Source of the DNA: Lachnospiraceae bacterium
Lineage (GTDB): Bacteria; Bacillota; Clostridia; Lachnospirales; Lachnospiraceae
DNA length: 64,000 bases
Assembly: GCA_910576335.1 (NCBI GenBank)
Contig: CAJTIU010000004.1
Location: 212,451 to 276,450 of the forward strand
Reading direction: 5' to 3'
In this document: piece by piece, positions 1 through 8,579 of the stretch
How the letters are laid out: the number at the start of each line of letters is the position of its first letter
Position numbering within the stretch: position 1 is the stretch's first letter
Notes under the pieces: model-generated
Seen by the model: only the letters and a program-made list of their open reading frames with translations
What the model was told of the DNA's origin: nothing
Databases searched by the model: none
Position numbers and translations under genes: made by a program

Positions 1-8
1 GTGCGCTA

Positions 9-92
9 GCACGGAACAATCTGTGTATCAGAAGCGTCAAAAGGTTATGCGTTTCATGCCTGCATGAATAAGCATGGCCTCCTGACACCAAA
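9..92. repeat. Family A palindromic intergenic repeat, copy 1
   Basis: This copy carries the left module GCACGGAACAATCTGTG followed by GCGTCAAAAGGTTATGC, a central TTTCATGCCTGCATGAA and a degenerate right arm (GCATGGCCTCCTGACAC). It has the same orientation as the copy at 32551-32630 and the opposite one to 12901-12979. The right arm has diverged, so the stem is imperfect. It lies just downstream of the ArsR-type regulator and could serve as its 3' hairpin. Confidence 0.75.
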
Positions 93-107
93 AATCATGC
101 GAATCTG

Positions 108-467
108 CTACTCTGTGATATGCTCCATACCCTGGCTGATAATTGACTGGATATGTCCGTCTGCAAGGGAATAGAACACGGTCTTCCCTTCTCTGCGGTT
201 CTTCACCAGTTTCATCTGCTTTAACACCCTGAGCTGGTGCGAGATTGCAGACTGGCTCGCCCCGGTCACCTCTGCAAGATCACAGACACACATCTCAGAT
301 TCCAGGAGTACGCAGAGAATCCTTATTCTTGTAGTATCCCCAAAAACTTTATAAAAATCTGCAAGCTCTCTTAAAAGGTTCTCTTCCGGCATTCTTTTTT
401 TCACCTTTTCTACAATATCATCATGAACATATACAACATCACAGCACTCCGCTTCGCTTTTCTTCAT
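108..467 (-). CDS. CadC-like ArsR/SmtB-family metal-sensing repressor
   Basis: A 119-residue winged-helix repressor, the usual length for the ArsR/SmtB family. The recognition-helix motif ELCVCDL-type is present as MCVCDL (Cys60 and Cys62), and the N-terminus has Cys8-Cys9, so a CadC-style thiolate metal site (alpha3N) can be assembled. Asp103, His105, His116 and Glu119 match the spacing of the second, alpha5 zinc site known from CadC and SmtB. By family knowledge it releases DNA on binding Cd, Pb or Zn. It lies 122 bp downstream of the metal-exporting ATPase on the same strand, which makes that gene the obvious target. The start is the ATG at 467 preceded by GAAAGGAA. It could still sense another soft metal. 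Confidence 0.88.
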   Translation of the reverse strand: MKKSEAECCDVVYVHDDIVEKVKKRMPEENLLRELADFYKVFGDTTRIRILCVLLESEMCVCDLAEVTGASQSAISHQLRVLKQMKLVKNRREGKTVFYSLADGHIQSIISQGMEHITE

Positions 468-498
468 ATATTCCTTCCTTTCACTGCCTATCTATTAA

Positions 499-539
499 TT
501 ATGCCAAATGGAGAAAATAATTTCAACCATTTGGCATAA
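499..539. promoter_or_regulatory. Perfect 13-bp inverted repeat between the ATPase gene and arsR-type gene
   Basis: TTATGCCAAATGG at 499-511 is repeated in perfect inverted orientation as CCATTTGGCATAA at 527-539, with a 15-nt AT-rich spacer. It sits 32 bp upstream of the repressor gene and 51 bp downstream of the ATPase stop. No T-run follows the stem, so a simple terminator is unlikely. It may be an operator for the repressor gene or an intercistronic mRNA stem. Its sequence differs from the operator at 3033-3052. Confidence 0.55.
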
Positions 540-589
540 ACACAACCAAAATTAATACTTTTGTAACATAAACAAGTGCATAAACTCCT

Positions 590-3004
590 TTATTTCTTCC
601 ATAAAATACGGATGGAGTTCAGCACACACAGCATCGCTACGCCAGTGTCCGCAAAAACGGCAAGCCACATGTTCGCAAAACCTGTAAAACCGAGAACCAT
701 GACAAGAAGTTTAACTGCAAGGGCGAATACCACATTCTGCATGGCAATTCTTCCAGTTGCACGGGCAATGGATACGGATTCCGGGATTGCCCCAACCGCA
801 GAGGTCATAAATACGACATCAGCAGCCTCGATTGCCGCATCGGCTCCGCTTCCCATGGCAGCGCCCACATCTGCCCCTGCAAGCACAGGCGCATCATTGA
901 TTCCGTCTCCCACAAACATAACGGCTCCATGTCTTCTGCGGATATCCTGAAGCCTCTCCAGCTTCTCCTGCGGAAGAAGCTGTGCATGTACCTCGTCAAT
1001 CCCTGTCTCTTTAGCCACTGCCTGTGCGCTTCTTTTCGCGTCCCCGGTCAGCATGGCTGTGGCAAGCCCCTGTGCTTTCATTTTCTTTATAGAGACTCTG
1101 GCATCCTCTTTCACCAGATCCGCAATCAGCAGATAGCCCTCCAGCCTGCCGTCTGCCGCCACAAGGACTTCTGTCCCGTAATCTCCGCCTGCACAGGCGG
1201 CTGTGTCCACATGATAAAGTTCCATAAGAGCCCGGTTCCCGCAGAGAACTATGCCCTCCGCAAATTTTGCCCGGATGCCCTTTCCGGAAATCTCTTCTAC
1301 CTCTTCCGCCTCCGTAAGCGCAAGTTTCCGTTCCCTCGCTTCACGTACAATACTGCTCCCCACCGGATGTGTGGAATACAGCTCACAGTCTGCTGCGATT
1401 GTAAGAATTTGTTTTTCAGTAAGCTTTCCCAGTGACACGATCTTTTGAACCGCAAAGTTTCCCTTTGTAACGGTCCCGGTCTTATCCATAACAACTGTCT
1501 TCACATTCTTTAAGGCTTCAATAGAAAGTCCGCCCTTGAACAGAATTCCCTTCCTGGATCCGGCTCCTATTCCGGAAAAAAATGCCAGTGGAACACTTAA
1601 TACAAGTGCACATGGGCAGCTGATTACAAGGAACGTGATCGCCGTATAAATCCAGTGGTTCCAGTCTCCGGTAAAAAGAGACGGCACAACTGCTGTAAGG
1701 ACTGCCGCCGCCACAACTACCGGTGTATAGATCCTGGCAAATCTGGTAATGAACCGGTCAAGCTTTGGCTTGCTCGCCGCCGCATGTTCCACGGAATCCA
1801 GAATCCTCGTTACCATGGATTCACTAAGAGGCTTTAAAACCTCAGCCTTTAATACTCCCTGTTCATTTACACAGCCCGATATCAATTCCTCACCGGGACA
1901 TACCCTCACCGGAACCGGCTCTCCTGTTACAGGTGATGTATCAATGCGGCTTTCTCCCTCGATTACCTTTCCGTCAAGGGGAATCCTGTCTCCCGGACGG
2001 ATTAAGATCACGTCTCCTGCCTTCGCGTCTTTTGCCGGAATCTCGGATACTTCACTTCCCTTTACCAGATTCACTACCTCCGGACGCAGATCCACTGCAT
2101 CCATAATCTGGGAACGGCTTCTCTCCACTGCAACGTCTTCAAAGAATTCCCCTACACGGTAGAACAGCATAACCCCTACCGCCTCGGCAAAATCCCCAAT
2201 TGCAAATGCTGCAATGGTTGCCACACTCATAAGGAAGTTCTCGTCAAACAGCCTGCCGTTTTTTAGGTTCTTAAGTGCCTTCCACACAATGGCAAGCCCA
2301 AGGACCAGATATGCCGCAATAAAGAGCGCTGCATTTACCATCTGCTCTAGAACTGTATTCTTTGTTATAATTCCTGCTGCAAAAAGAACGGCTCCTGAAC
2401 CGATTGTCAGAAGAGCTGACCGGTTTGACGCAAAGAAGCTTCTCTTCTCCTTCTTCACTGCTGTCTCTTCCTCTGGAACGACGGTCACTTCTGATTCAAT
2501 AGACGCACAGATCTTCTGAAGCACAGGGAGAAGATTCTCCTGGTGGCCGGAGGCAACTGCCAGCTTCCGGGTTGCAAACGTGATCACTGCTGCATCTACT
2601 TCCGGCAGGGCATTAATCTTTCTCTCCATCTTTGCCGCACAGTTAGCACAGCCCAGGTTCTGCAGAATGTAAACCTTCTGCGGAATATCCGCAGGCATGG
2701 TGTGCGGCTCATGGGGGGCTGCATGATGGCTGTGGTCATGGCCTTCGTGGCCTCCATGATGGTGGCCGCAGCCACAGTCTTCTTCGTGGTGATGGTGATG
2801 GTCGTGACCGCAGCCGCAGTCTTCTTTATGATAATATCCTTCTTCGTGACAGTGACTGTGGCTATGATGCGGATGACCGCAGCCGCATTCCTTTTCGTGG
2901 GGATGCCCTTCTTCATGATGGTGCTCATGGCTATGATGGGGATGCTCTTCTTCATGATGCTGGGCATGTTGATGATTATGCGCTTTTCTTTCATTCTTTT
3001 CCAT
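590..3004 (-). CDS. cadA: Zn/Cd/Pb-exporting P1B-type ATPase with His-rich N-terminus
   Basis: An 804-residue heavy-metal efflux ATPase of the inner membrane. Residues 1-105 are extremely His/Glu-rich with three CGCGH blocks (near 40, 63 and 77). A heavy-metal-associated domain follows with GCANC at 118-122. The transport Cys-Pro-Cys is at 463-465 (ISCPCALVLS), the phosphorylated aspartate lies in DKTGT at 507-511, and GDGIND is near the C-terminus. CPC without copper-type flanking motifs, plus the neighbouring CadC-like sensor, point to zinc, cadmium and lead export; the family also contains cobalt transporters. The His-rich tail is probably a metal buffer or sensor. The start ATG at 3004 follows a CAGGAGGTACTG ribosome site. 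A CzrA/CadC-type palindrome lies 29 bp upstream. Confidence 0.93.
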   Translation of the reverse strand: MEKNERKAHNHQHAQHHEEEHPHHSHEHHHEEGHPHEKECGCGHPHHSHSHCHEEGYYHKEDCGCGHDHHHHHEEDCGCGHHHGGHEGHDHSHHAAPHEPHTMPADIPQKVYILQNLGCANCAAKMERKINALPEVDAAVITFATRKLAVASGHQENLLPVLQKICASIESEVTVVPEEETAVKKEKRSFFASNRSALLTIGSGAVLFAAGIITKNTVLEQMVNAALFIAAYLVLGLAIVWKALKNLKNGRLFDENFLMSVATIAAFAIGDFAEAVGVMLFYRVGEFFEDVAVERSRSQIMDAVDLRPEVVNLVKGSEVSEIPAKDAKAGDVILIRPGDRIPLDGKVIEGESRIDTSPVTGEPVPVRVCPGEELISGCVNEQGVLKAEVLKPLSESMVTRILDSVEHAAASKPKLDRFITRFARIYTPVVVAAAVLTAVVPSLFTGDWNHWIYTAITFLVISCPCALVLSVPLAFFSGIGAGSRKGILFKGGLSIEALKNVKTVVMDKTGTVTKGNFAVQKIVSLGKLTEKQILTIAADCELYSTHPVGSSIVREARERKLALTEAEEVEEISGKGIRAKFAEGIVLCGNRALMELYHVDTAACAGGDYGTEVLVAADGRLEGYLLIADLVKEDARVSIKKMKAQGLATAMLTGDAKRSAQAVAKETGIDEVHAQLLPQEKLERLQDIRRRHGAVMFVGDGINDAPVLAGADVGAAMGSGADAAIEAADVVFMTSAVGAIPESVSIARATGRIAMQNVVFALAVKLLVMVLGFTGFANMWLAVFADTGVAMLCVLNSIRILWKK

Positions 3005-3032
3005 GATCAGTACCTCCTGTGATAAAATCTAT

Positions 3033-3052
3033 ATATGAATAATTGTTCATAT
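3033..3052. promoter_or_regulatory. CzrA/CadC-type operator upstream of the metal ATPase
   Basis: ATATGAATAATTGTTCATAT has perfect 7-bp arms (ATATGAA / TTCATAT) around a 6-bp centre, matching the imperfect 12-2-12 pattern known for SmtB/CzrA/CadC operators. A further TGTTCATAC half-site continues to 3060. It lies immediately upstream of the ribosome site of the ATPase gene. Confidence 0.75.
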
Positions 3053-3124
3053 GTTCATACTATGATTTAAACACAGAAAATGCTGTTTGTCAACCCCAGC
3101 AACATCCTGTAAAGTACTTTTTAT

Positions 3125-3270
3125 GGTATTATTCACGGGTCAGGAATGCGCTGAACTGCGCATTCTGTGAGAAAGTGATTCAAGGATGAGGGGCGATTTT
3201 TGCAAAGCAAAACTTCAAATATCGCCCCGAATCGTTGCTATGAGCGGCCACACGTGCCGTGAATAGTAAC
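3125..3270. repeat. Family C inverted-repeat element, copy 1
   Basis: The left end (TATTATTCACGG) and right end (CCGTGAATAGTAAC) form terminal inverted repeats 146 bp apart. Just outside the right end the sequence GCATCCGGCCCATTTAAAAG resembles a segment found inside the copies at 4613-4745 and 15198-15343. An internal hairpin GGGGCGAT...ATCGCCCC is also present. The stretch 3005-3363 contains no gene that I can support: it holds the ATPase operator and this element. Confidence 0.7.
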
Positions 3271-3363
3271 GCATCCGGCCCATTTAAAAGTCGCTCTGTC
3301 CACTATTCTTTACTGCCAGGCACGCCGCATATCCCTGCGCCATCATAAAAGCCTTCGAATGAA

Positions 3364-4503
3364 TTACCATCCCGGTACATGGCAGTAAACGTCTGAAAGG
3401 AACCAGTTATATAAGATTGTCTCAAAAATCCGGTTCGATACAGCTGCATTTCCGGAGCAGTTCACAACAAACCCAAACATCTCTGCCACTTCAATTGATC
3501 GGTTCAGGGAATTATATGATATCACGCTTCGATGAAACAGCAATGTATACAGCAGTTCTCGCAGTTTGGGATATTCTGTTAATTTCGCGATAAGAGACTC
3601 AAACAATGTATTTCTTTCTGTCAGCAGGATTTTCAGAGCCTCCTGCAATCCTTCTTCCGTCCATGCATCCGCCTTGTTATAATCCCTGCTCCCGACCCGT
3701 TCATCAATAAGCTTGCAAATACGCGAAACTAGAAATGGATAACCGGAAGTATAGCTGTAAATCCTGTCAGACATAGCTGTAAGATCCATCCCCGTCCTAT
3801 GGTCTGCTTCATACTCTCCAAGCATTCCCGCTATATCCTTTACTGAAAAACTCATATCCACATTAAAGTCAGCTGCTATATTCCACGGACTATTCACCCT
3901 GTGTTCATCCTCTGAAACAAACCTTCTCTTTAGATTTTTCACATCATACACACCTGCAAGAATCACTGATTGAAATGCTGCCGTCTCATCCCGGTCAATG
4001 TAATATCCTCTAAGCTGCGCAAGAAAATCCAAAAAAACCTGATTATTTGTAGCGCTGTCCACTTCATCAATCATCAGAACAACAGGCTTTTCTGATCTCC
4101 TGCACCATTTACTAAAGCACTCAAACAAAATAGCAAGCTTTAAATCAGCAGGATTCTCCTGTGTAAACTGCCGCAATTCATTTGCTGTTTCAGCAGGCAC
4201 TTCATTCATCAACATGAATTTTTTTAATATCTCTCTTGACAGCGCTTCTACAAAGGCACTCTCTGTCTCAAAATCCTTGTGGCTCAGTCTCTGAAAGTCC
4301 AGACTCAGAACCTGATAATCTTTCTTAAGATAACGCCCCAATGCCTTTAATGTTGTTGTCTTTCCAAACTGGCGGGCGCGATTCACAGTAAAATAATCCC
4401 CCCGCTCGACCATGGCCTCCATCTCGGTCAGGCGGTCTTCTATATTAACCATATAATGCAGATCCGGCTTACAATCCCCGCTGATATTAAATACTCTGTT
4501 CAT
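3364..4503 (-). CDS. AAA_35-like ATPase, truncated C-terminus
   Basis: A 379-residue P-loop ATPase of the AAA_35/AAA-like group that is expanded in Clostridia and Bacteroidetes. Walker A is RARQFGKTTTLKAL (about residue 43) and Walker B is VVLMIDEVDSA (about residue 140). The C-terminal part has the winged-helix-like region and stops at FLSDVYCHVPGW. The paralogue at 11711-12834 continues about 170 residues beyond this point with a predicted nuclease-like region (FIVELKIWYGDEYNKRG), so this copy has lost that domain. The novel last residues run into DNA that borders the family C element. The function of the family is unknown. It sits alone, transcribed toward the metal-resistance genes. Confidence 0.75.
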   Translation of the reverse strand: MNRVFNISGDCKPDLHYMVNIEDRLTEMEAMVERGDYFTVNRARQFGKTTTLKALGRYLKKDYQVLSLDFQRLSHKDFETESAFVEALSREILKKFMLMNEVPAETANELRQFTQENPADLKLAILFECFSKWCRRSEKPVVLMIDEVDSATNNQVFLDFLAQLRGYYIDRDETAAFQSVILAGVYDVKNLKRRFVSEDEHRVNSPWNIAADFNVDMSFSVKDIAGMLGEYEADHRTGMDLTAMSDRIYSYTSGYPFLVSRICKLIDERVGSRDYNKADAWTEEGLQEALKILLTERNTLFESLIAKLTEYPKLRELLYTLLFHRSVISYNSLNRSIEVAEMFGFVVNCSGNAAVSNRIFETILYNWFLSDVYCHVPGW

Positions 4504-4612
4504 ATTTCAGGAGCCCCCTTGTACCTGTTTTGGGTTACTACTCATGATAGCAGAAAAAATCCGACTTATCAATCCACATAATAATAAGATACAGACAGGT
4601 AAAACTCTGCAT

Positions 4613-4745
4613 GTTACTGTTCACTCCGTTCACAGTAACATGCGCAAATCCATTTAAAATTCGCTTCGCGAATGGGATTTGCCCGCACCTGAATCATTTT
4701 CTTACGGACTTTGCAGTAAATGCAAAGTCCTGTGTGAACAGTAAC
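4613..4745. repeat. Family C inverted-repeat element, copy 2
   Basis: The element begins GTTACTGTTCAC and ends GTGAACAGTAAC. The first 27 bp are themselves an inverted repeat, and the reverse complement of that unit recurs exactly at 10011-10037. The core AATCCATTTAAAATTCGCT matches the CCCATTTAAAAGTCGCT of the other copies. It fills most of the gap between the AAA gene and the ABC-2 permease gene. Confidence 0.75.
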
Positions 4746-4766
4746 CTCACTGCGCATTCCGTAAGG

Positions 4767-5585
4767 TTAATAAAATTGTAATTCACCGTTTTCTCTGTTA
4801 TGCTGTTCAACCTTCTGTATCAGAATAACAGTAATCGCTGCCATTATACTAAGACAAACTGCCAGCCCCGACAGATCGGCTGCCCATCCGTTTCCTTCCT
4901 CCTGAATATGAAGCACAAGCCGGATGATGTTAAGACAGTATGTCAGCGGAAAAACCAGAGAAAGCACTTTTGCCCACTGTGGAAAGCATCTGACCGGTAT
5001 TCTGCTTCCTGAAAACAATGTCATAGGCATATCAAACAGATCCATGATAATGGATGCATCCCTTGAAAACATAAAAACCGTATTAAGCATGCCTCCCCAT
5101 ATCGTTGACGAAATGATCAGAAGCAGAAATATGAACGGCAGCATTACGAGATTCCCTAAGCCAAGCGTTCCTGTATATATTAGAATAAATACACAGAAGC
5201 AGCAGAACATCCACATCTCCTGAACCAGCGCTCCCAGCGCCCTTCCATAGCTCATGGCCAGCCTGTTCGCCGGTGATAAAAAAGTAATTTCCAGCGTTCC
5301 TCCTGTCCGTTCCTGGTTCGCCATGGACCACGCATTCTGAATCATTGACCAGAAGCATGTATATGCCATGAACCCGGTGCCTAAAAAAGCTAGCAGCTCC
5401 TTTCTGTCTGTAATCCCCATATACCCGGTAATTTCGAATGGCTTATAGGTATAATAGACCTCCAAGAATCCTAAAACAGGCCACACAGGCCACACAAGCA
5501 GGGAAAAGTAGACAAACGGGGAATGATAATCATGCTTCTGCTGTTTCAATATTTCCGCTCTGACCACTAATAGAATCCTTTTCAT
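4767..5585 (-). CDS. ABC-2 type permease (second permease of the exporter module)
   Basis: A 272-residue membrane protein with six hydrophobic segments and an N-terminal cytoplasmic start, typical of ABC-2 exporter permeases. The gene begins at the ATG at 5585, which overlaps the stop of the upstream ATPase gene (TGATG), with AGGAGG upstream; a GTG one codon earlier is less likely. Translational coupling to the ATPase makes it the partner subunit. The region SGSRIPVRCFPQWAKVLSLVFPLTYCLNIIR is the conserved end-of-loop feature of the family. Substrate is unknown; drugs, lipids or peptides are all possible. It is the last gene of the module. Confidence 0.85.
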   Translation of the reverse strand: MKRILLVVRAEILKQQKHDYHSPFVYFSLLVWPVWPVLGFLEVYYTYKPFEITGYMGITDRKELLAFLGTGFMAYTCFWSMIQNAWSMANQERTGGTLEITFLSPANRLAMSYGRALGALVQEMWMFCCFCVFILIYTGTLGLGNLVMLPFIFLLLIISSTIWGGMLNTVFMFSRDASIIMDLFDMPMTLFSGSRIPVRCFPQWAKVLSLVFPLTYCLNIIRLVLHIQEEGNGWAADLSGLAVCLSIMAAITVILIQKVEQHNRENGELQFY

Positions 5586-6562
5586 CACTGGCTCCTCCTG
5601 TCCGGCTGACTAATGATTTTCATGAGCACTTCCTCCAGTTCAGGCTCCTGTACGCTCAGTCCCTCCACCTGTATCTGATGTTTCATTAATAGATTCAGAA
5701 CATGTTCGTCTGCCGTTTTCTCTCCTTCCTCTTTAAGAAGCGCCAGATACTCCTGGTCATCTGACGGTTTTACCTGTATCAGGAGCTGCGGCTTATACAT
5801 GAATAACTCTTTCAGTTCTTCCCTTGTGCCCTGGGCGATGATCTCCCCTTTGTCCAGAACATATATATAGTCGCAAAGCTCCTCTGCTTCGCGGATATAG
5901 TGGGTAGTCAGCAGTATGCCTTTTTTCTTCTCTTTGGCCAGTTCCTGTACCAGTCTTCTGATTTCTTTCGCAATTACGATGTCAAGTCCCAGTGTTGGCT
6001 CGTCCATAAAAAGGTACTCCGGATCATTGATCAGTCCCCTGGCAATCTGCAGACGCTGCTTCATCCCTTTTGAATATCTCTCCACCGGAATATCCGCAGC
6101 CTCTTCCAGGCCCACAGTCTCTAACAGATCAGCAATCTTTTCATTCAGACTGGCTCCGCTTAATCCATACAGACTGCCAAAATATCTGAGGTTCTCCTTT
6201 GCAGTCAGTCTCCAGTAAAGATTCCTCTCTCCGCCTGAGATCACATTGATCCGCTCCTTTACCCACAGGTGTTTCTTTACGGCATCGACTCCATTCATAG
6301 TCAGACTGCCCGATGTCGGTGCAATAATAGATGCAAGCATACGGATCGTCGTTGTCTTTCCCGCACCATTAATGCCTAAGACTCCGGTTATTTTCCCCTG
6401 GGGAATCTCCAGCGACAGGTCTTTCACCGCATGGACCACTTTTTTCTGCCCGCGGGCGAACAACCCCTTCTTTTCTTTTAAGATATAATCCTTCACCAAA
6501 TGTCTGGCGATTATTTTTCCTTCTTCCTGATTCCCAGGCTCATCCCTGACTACGCTGCACAT
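5585..6562 (-). CDS. ABC-2 exporter ATPase subunit
   Basis: A 325-residue nucleotide-binding subunit. Walker A is GINGAGKTTTIRML, the ABC signature is YSKGMKQRLQIARGL, and Walker B is FMDEPTLGLD followed by the switch histidine in LLTTHYIREAEELCDY. The C-terminal ~80 residues form the extension usual in drug/lipid exporter ATPases. The ATG at 6562 overlaps the stop of the DUF6483 gene (TGATG) and has AAGGAG 8 nt upstream, so I prefer it to the adjacent GTG. With permeases at 4767-5585 and 7758-8567 it probably forms a heteromeric exporter. Confidence 0.9.
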   Translation of the reverse strand: MCSVVRDEPGNQEEGKIIARHLVKDYILKEKKGLFARGQKKVVHAVKDLSLEIPQGKITGVLGINGAGKTTTIRMLASIIAPTSGSLTMNGVDAVKKHLWVKERINVISGGERNLYWRLTAKENLRYFGSLYGLSGASLNEKIADLLETVGLEEAADIPVERYSKGMKQRLQIARGLINDPEYLFMDEPTLGLDIVIAKEIRRLVQELAKEKKKGILLTTHYIREAEELCDYIYVLDKGEIIAQGTREELKELFMYKPQLLIQVKPSDDQEYLALLKEEGEKTADEHVLNLLMKHQIQVEGLSVQEPELEEVLMKIISQPDRRSQ

Positions 6563-6960
6563 CACACGCTCTCCTTTATAAGCAATGAACTGATCTGTCC
6601 GTATCCTTGTTTCTCTGCCATCCTTCTGATTCCATCCAGTGCTTCTTCTTTTGAATAGTTATGCGCTTCTAAGAAGTCAGTATCTTGTTCGCCTATATAT
6701 TGATAGAATAATATTGCGGCAAGGACTTCTCTTTTCTGGGTATAGTCAATGCTTTCCAGCAATATATTCTCCGCCTCATTTATAAAGCCTTCATTGACCA
6801 TGTTTTTTAATTCTTCTAATGCTTTCCCCGAAACCTCATACTTGTTTTCTTCCGGCAGTTCGACCGATTGATATTGTTTTCCAAGCATTAAAGAAAAAAG
6901 TACCCTTACCATCTCTTTGATGATACGCATAATATAGTCTTTTTCGTCATTGAAGTTCAT
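6562..6960 (-). CDS. DUF6483-like small protein
   Basis: A 132-residue, helix-rich soluble protein that resembles the DUF6483 family of unknown function, with a segment EAENILLESIDYTQKREVLA and a repeat-like alpha-helical C-terminus. I chose the ATG at 6960, preceded by AAGGTG, because the longer frame overlaps the regulator gene. It lies 10 bp after the XRE regulator gene and is translationally coupled to the exporter ATPase, so a role in assembly or control of the exporter is plausible but not shown. Confidence 0.65.
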   Translation of the reverse strand: MNFNDEKDYIMRIIKEMVRVLFSLMLGKQYQSVELPEENKYEVSGKALEELKNMVNEGFINEAENILLESIDYTQKREVLAAILFYQYIGEQDTDFLEAHNYSKEEALDGIRRMAEKQGYGQISSLLIKESV

Positions 6961-6970
6961 ATTTTTCACC

Positions 6971-7645
6971 TTACTTGTCAGAATTCCTTTTCGAAAGACA
7001 TGAAAGCCCCCTGAGCAAGGCATATGATAATGCCGAGAGAACCGTGAAAAAACAAACTGATAATCCAACAGCCTGCAAAGCAGTCACATTCTTCTGTATG
7101 ATCAGGTAAAATACAATACTGAATACTCCTACACATACAAGACTGATTACCAGGTCTTTCTTCGGAGTACCTTTTGGCATTGCTCCATTCCATGCTCCGT
7201 TTTTTACAATAAAGAAAATATAAACCAGCCCTCCGGCAAATAGAGCTGCCGTTTCCCCGATAATCATGGGAAAACTTCCATCCATAAGCATTTGCACTAC
7301 GATCGTCACGGCACATACCAAAAACATGATGCTAAACGAAATGCTTCCAGCTTTTGCGGCTCTCCTTCTTTCCAGTTCATTGTAGTCGGCAACCTTTAAT
7401 AATGTTTCTTTTAATTCGTTATCCATATTCCCGCTTTTCCTTTCTCCATTTAGAATCTCTCCTATTTCCACATTGTAGTATTCAGAAATCTGCACCAGAA
7501 TACTAAGGTCAGGCAAATTAGTTCCTGTCTCCCATCTAGAAACAGTTCTTCCTGAAACACCCAGGATTTCCGCCAGCTGCTCCTGTGTGATTCTTTTTTC
7601 TTTGCGAAGTTGTTTCAAAAAAGCTCCAATCTCTTTTGAGTTCAC
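6971..7645 (-). CDS. XRE-family regulator with C-terminal membrane domain
   Basis: A 224-residue protein with an N-terminal Cro/C1 helix-turn-helix (residues 5-60: ITQEQLAEILGVSGRTVSRWE) and a C-terminal half with about four hydrophobic segments. Membrane-anchored XRE regulators of this shape often control a neighbouring ABC exporter. The start is the GTG at 7645, with AAAGGAGG 8 nt upstream; a longer in-frame extension lacks a ribosome site. It lies between the first permease and the ATPase of the module. Confidence 0.85.
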   Translation of the reverse strand: MNSKEIGAFLKQLRKEKRITQEQLAEILGVSGRTVSRWETGTNLPDLSILVQISEYYNVEIGEILNGERKSGNMDNELKETLLKVADYNELERRRAAKAGSISFSIMFLVCAVTIVVQMLMDGSFPMIIGETAALFAGGLVYIFFIVKNGAWNGAMPKGTPKKDLVISLVCVGVFSIVFYLIIQKNVTALQAVGLSVCFFTVLSALSYALLRGLSCLSKRNSDK

Positions 7646-7757
7646 AAGTTTTCCTCCTTTCGCATACAGACTACTTCTTTCTGTCACCGAAGAACACGAC
7701 ACAAAGCGAGAAATGCCGCTGATTTTGCACCAGACAGCAGTGTCTATCCTTAATCCC

Positions 7758-8567
7758 CTACCCGAATATACTCTCCATCAGCCTGGGTTCCATCTTCATA
7801 TACCATATAGAGCCCACAGCCAGATAAATGCCTGACAGAATGACGACCTGCAAGACGGAAAAGTAATTCTCCATCAGATTCTGATGTCCGGTCACCACAT
7901 TACGAAACAGCTCCACCGCCGGAGTCAGAGGAAAAATCTGCGCAATACCCTGCACCCAGCCCGGCAGGTACTGAACCGGGTAGGTGATCCCGCAGACCAG
8001 ACTCATGGTTACGAACAGAGTATTCTGTGTAAGATAGGTATTTCTTGTATACAACATTACGGATGATAGTGTAATGCCCATGCAGAAAAAGCCCAGTATT
8101 GCTAACATTATTACAACAGCAGCCCGGAAAGAAAGTAAAGACCCCAGATCTGCCCCAAGCAGTGCTCCCACGGCCAGCACGGTGCCAGACTCCAGTAATG
8201 CCCTCATGGTCTGCTCTGATAAGCAGCCGAGGAAATAAGCGCTTCTTGATGCAGGGGATAACAGTAAAGTTTCCAGGGTTCCTTCCCTCAGTTCACTGAT
8301 CAGGGCACGTCCCACATTCATCAATGTGGATACCGCCAGAACATTTAGGGCTGACCCTAGCACGATATACGTCATATAATCGGCTCCGGCTGCATACTTG
8401 CCAAAATCTCTCTGCAGATTTCCCTGCATGAAATAATGATAGATAAAATAAGGAAACACAATCTGCGTCACCCCGGTCACAACCCTGGATACCATGAACG
8501 ACCAGGGAACTGCCCGCATAATTCCAATTCTGTTTTTCCGGTATGTTGAAAGGATTACCCGCCACAT
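7758..8567 (-). CDS. ABC-2 type permease (first permease of the exporter module)
   Basis: A 269-residue protein with six predicted membrane helices. The pattern LREGTLETLLLSPASRSAYFLG is typical of ABC-2 permeases of the drug/lipid export group. The ATG at 8567 has GGAGGAG immediately upstream, and the gene lies 12 bp after the upstream regulator gene. It is separated from the ATPase by the XRE and DUF6483 genes, so the module reads regulator, permease, regulator, small protein, ATPase, permease. Confidence 0.85.
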   Translation of the reverse strand: MWRVILSTYRKNRIGIMRAVPWSFMVSRVVTGVTQIVFPYFIYHYFMQGNLQRDFGKYAAGADYMTYIVLGSALNVLAVSTLMNVGRALISELREGTLETLLLSPASRSAYFLGCLSEQTMRALLESGTVLAVGALLGADLGSLLSFRAAVVIMLAILGFFCMGITLSSVMLYTRNTYLTQNTLFVTMSLVCGITYPVQYLPGWVQGIAQIFPLTPAVELFRNVVTGHQNLMENYFSVLQVVILSGIYLAVGSIWYMKMEPRLMESIFG

Positions 8568-8579
8568 TTTTTCTCCTCC

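Noticed and set aside
2543..3022. Long + strand frames opposite the metal ATPase gene
   Set aside because: They arise from the His codons of the ATPase tail read on the other strand (Met/Val/Ala-rich) and have no ribosome site.
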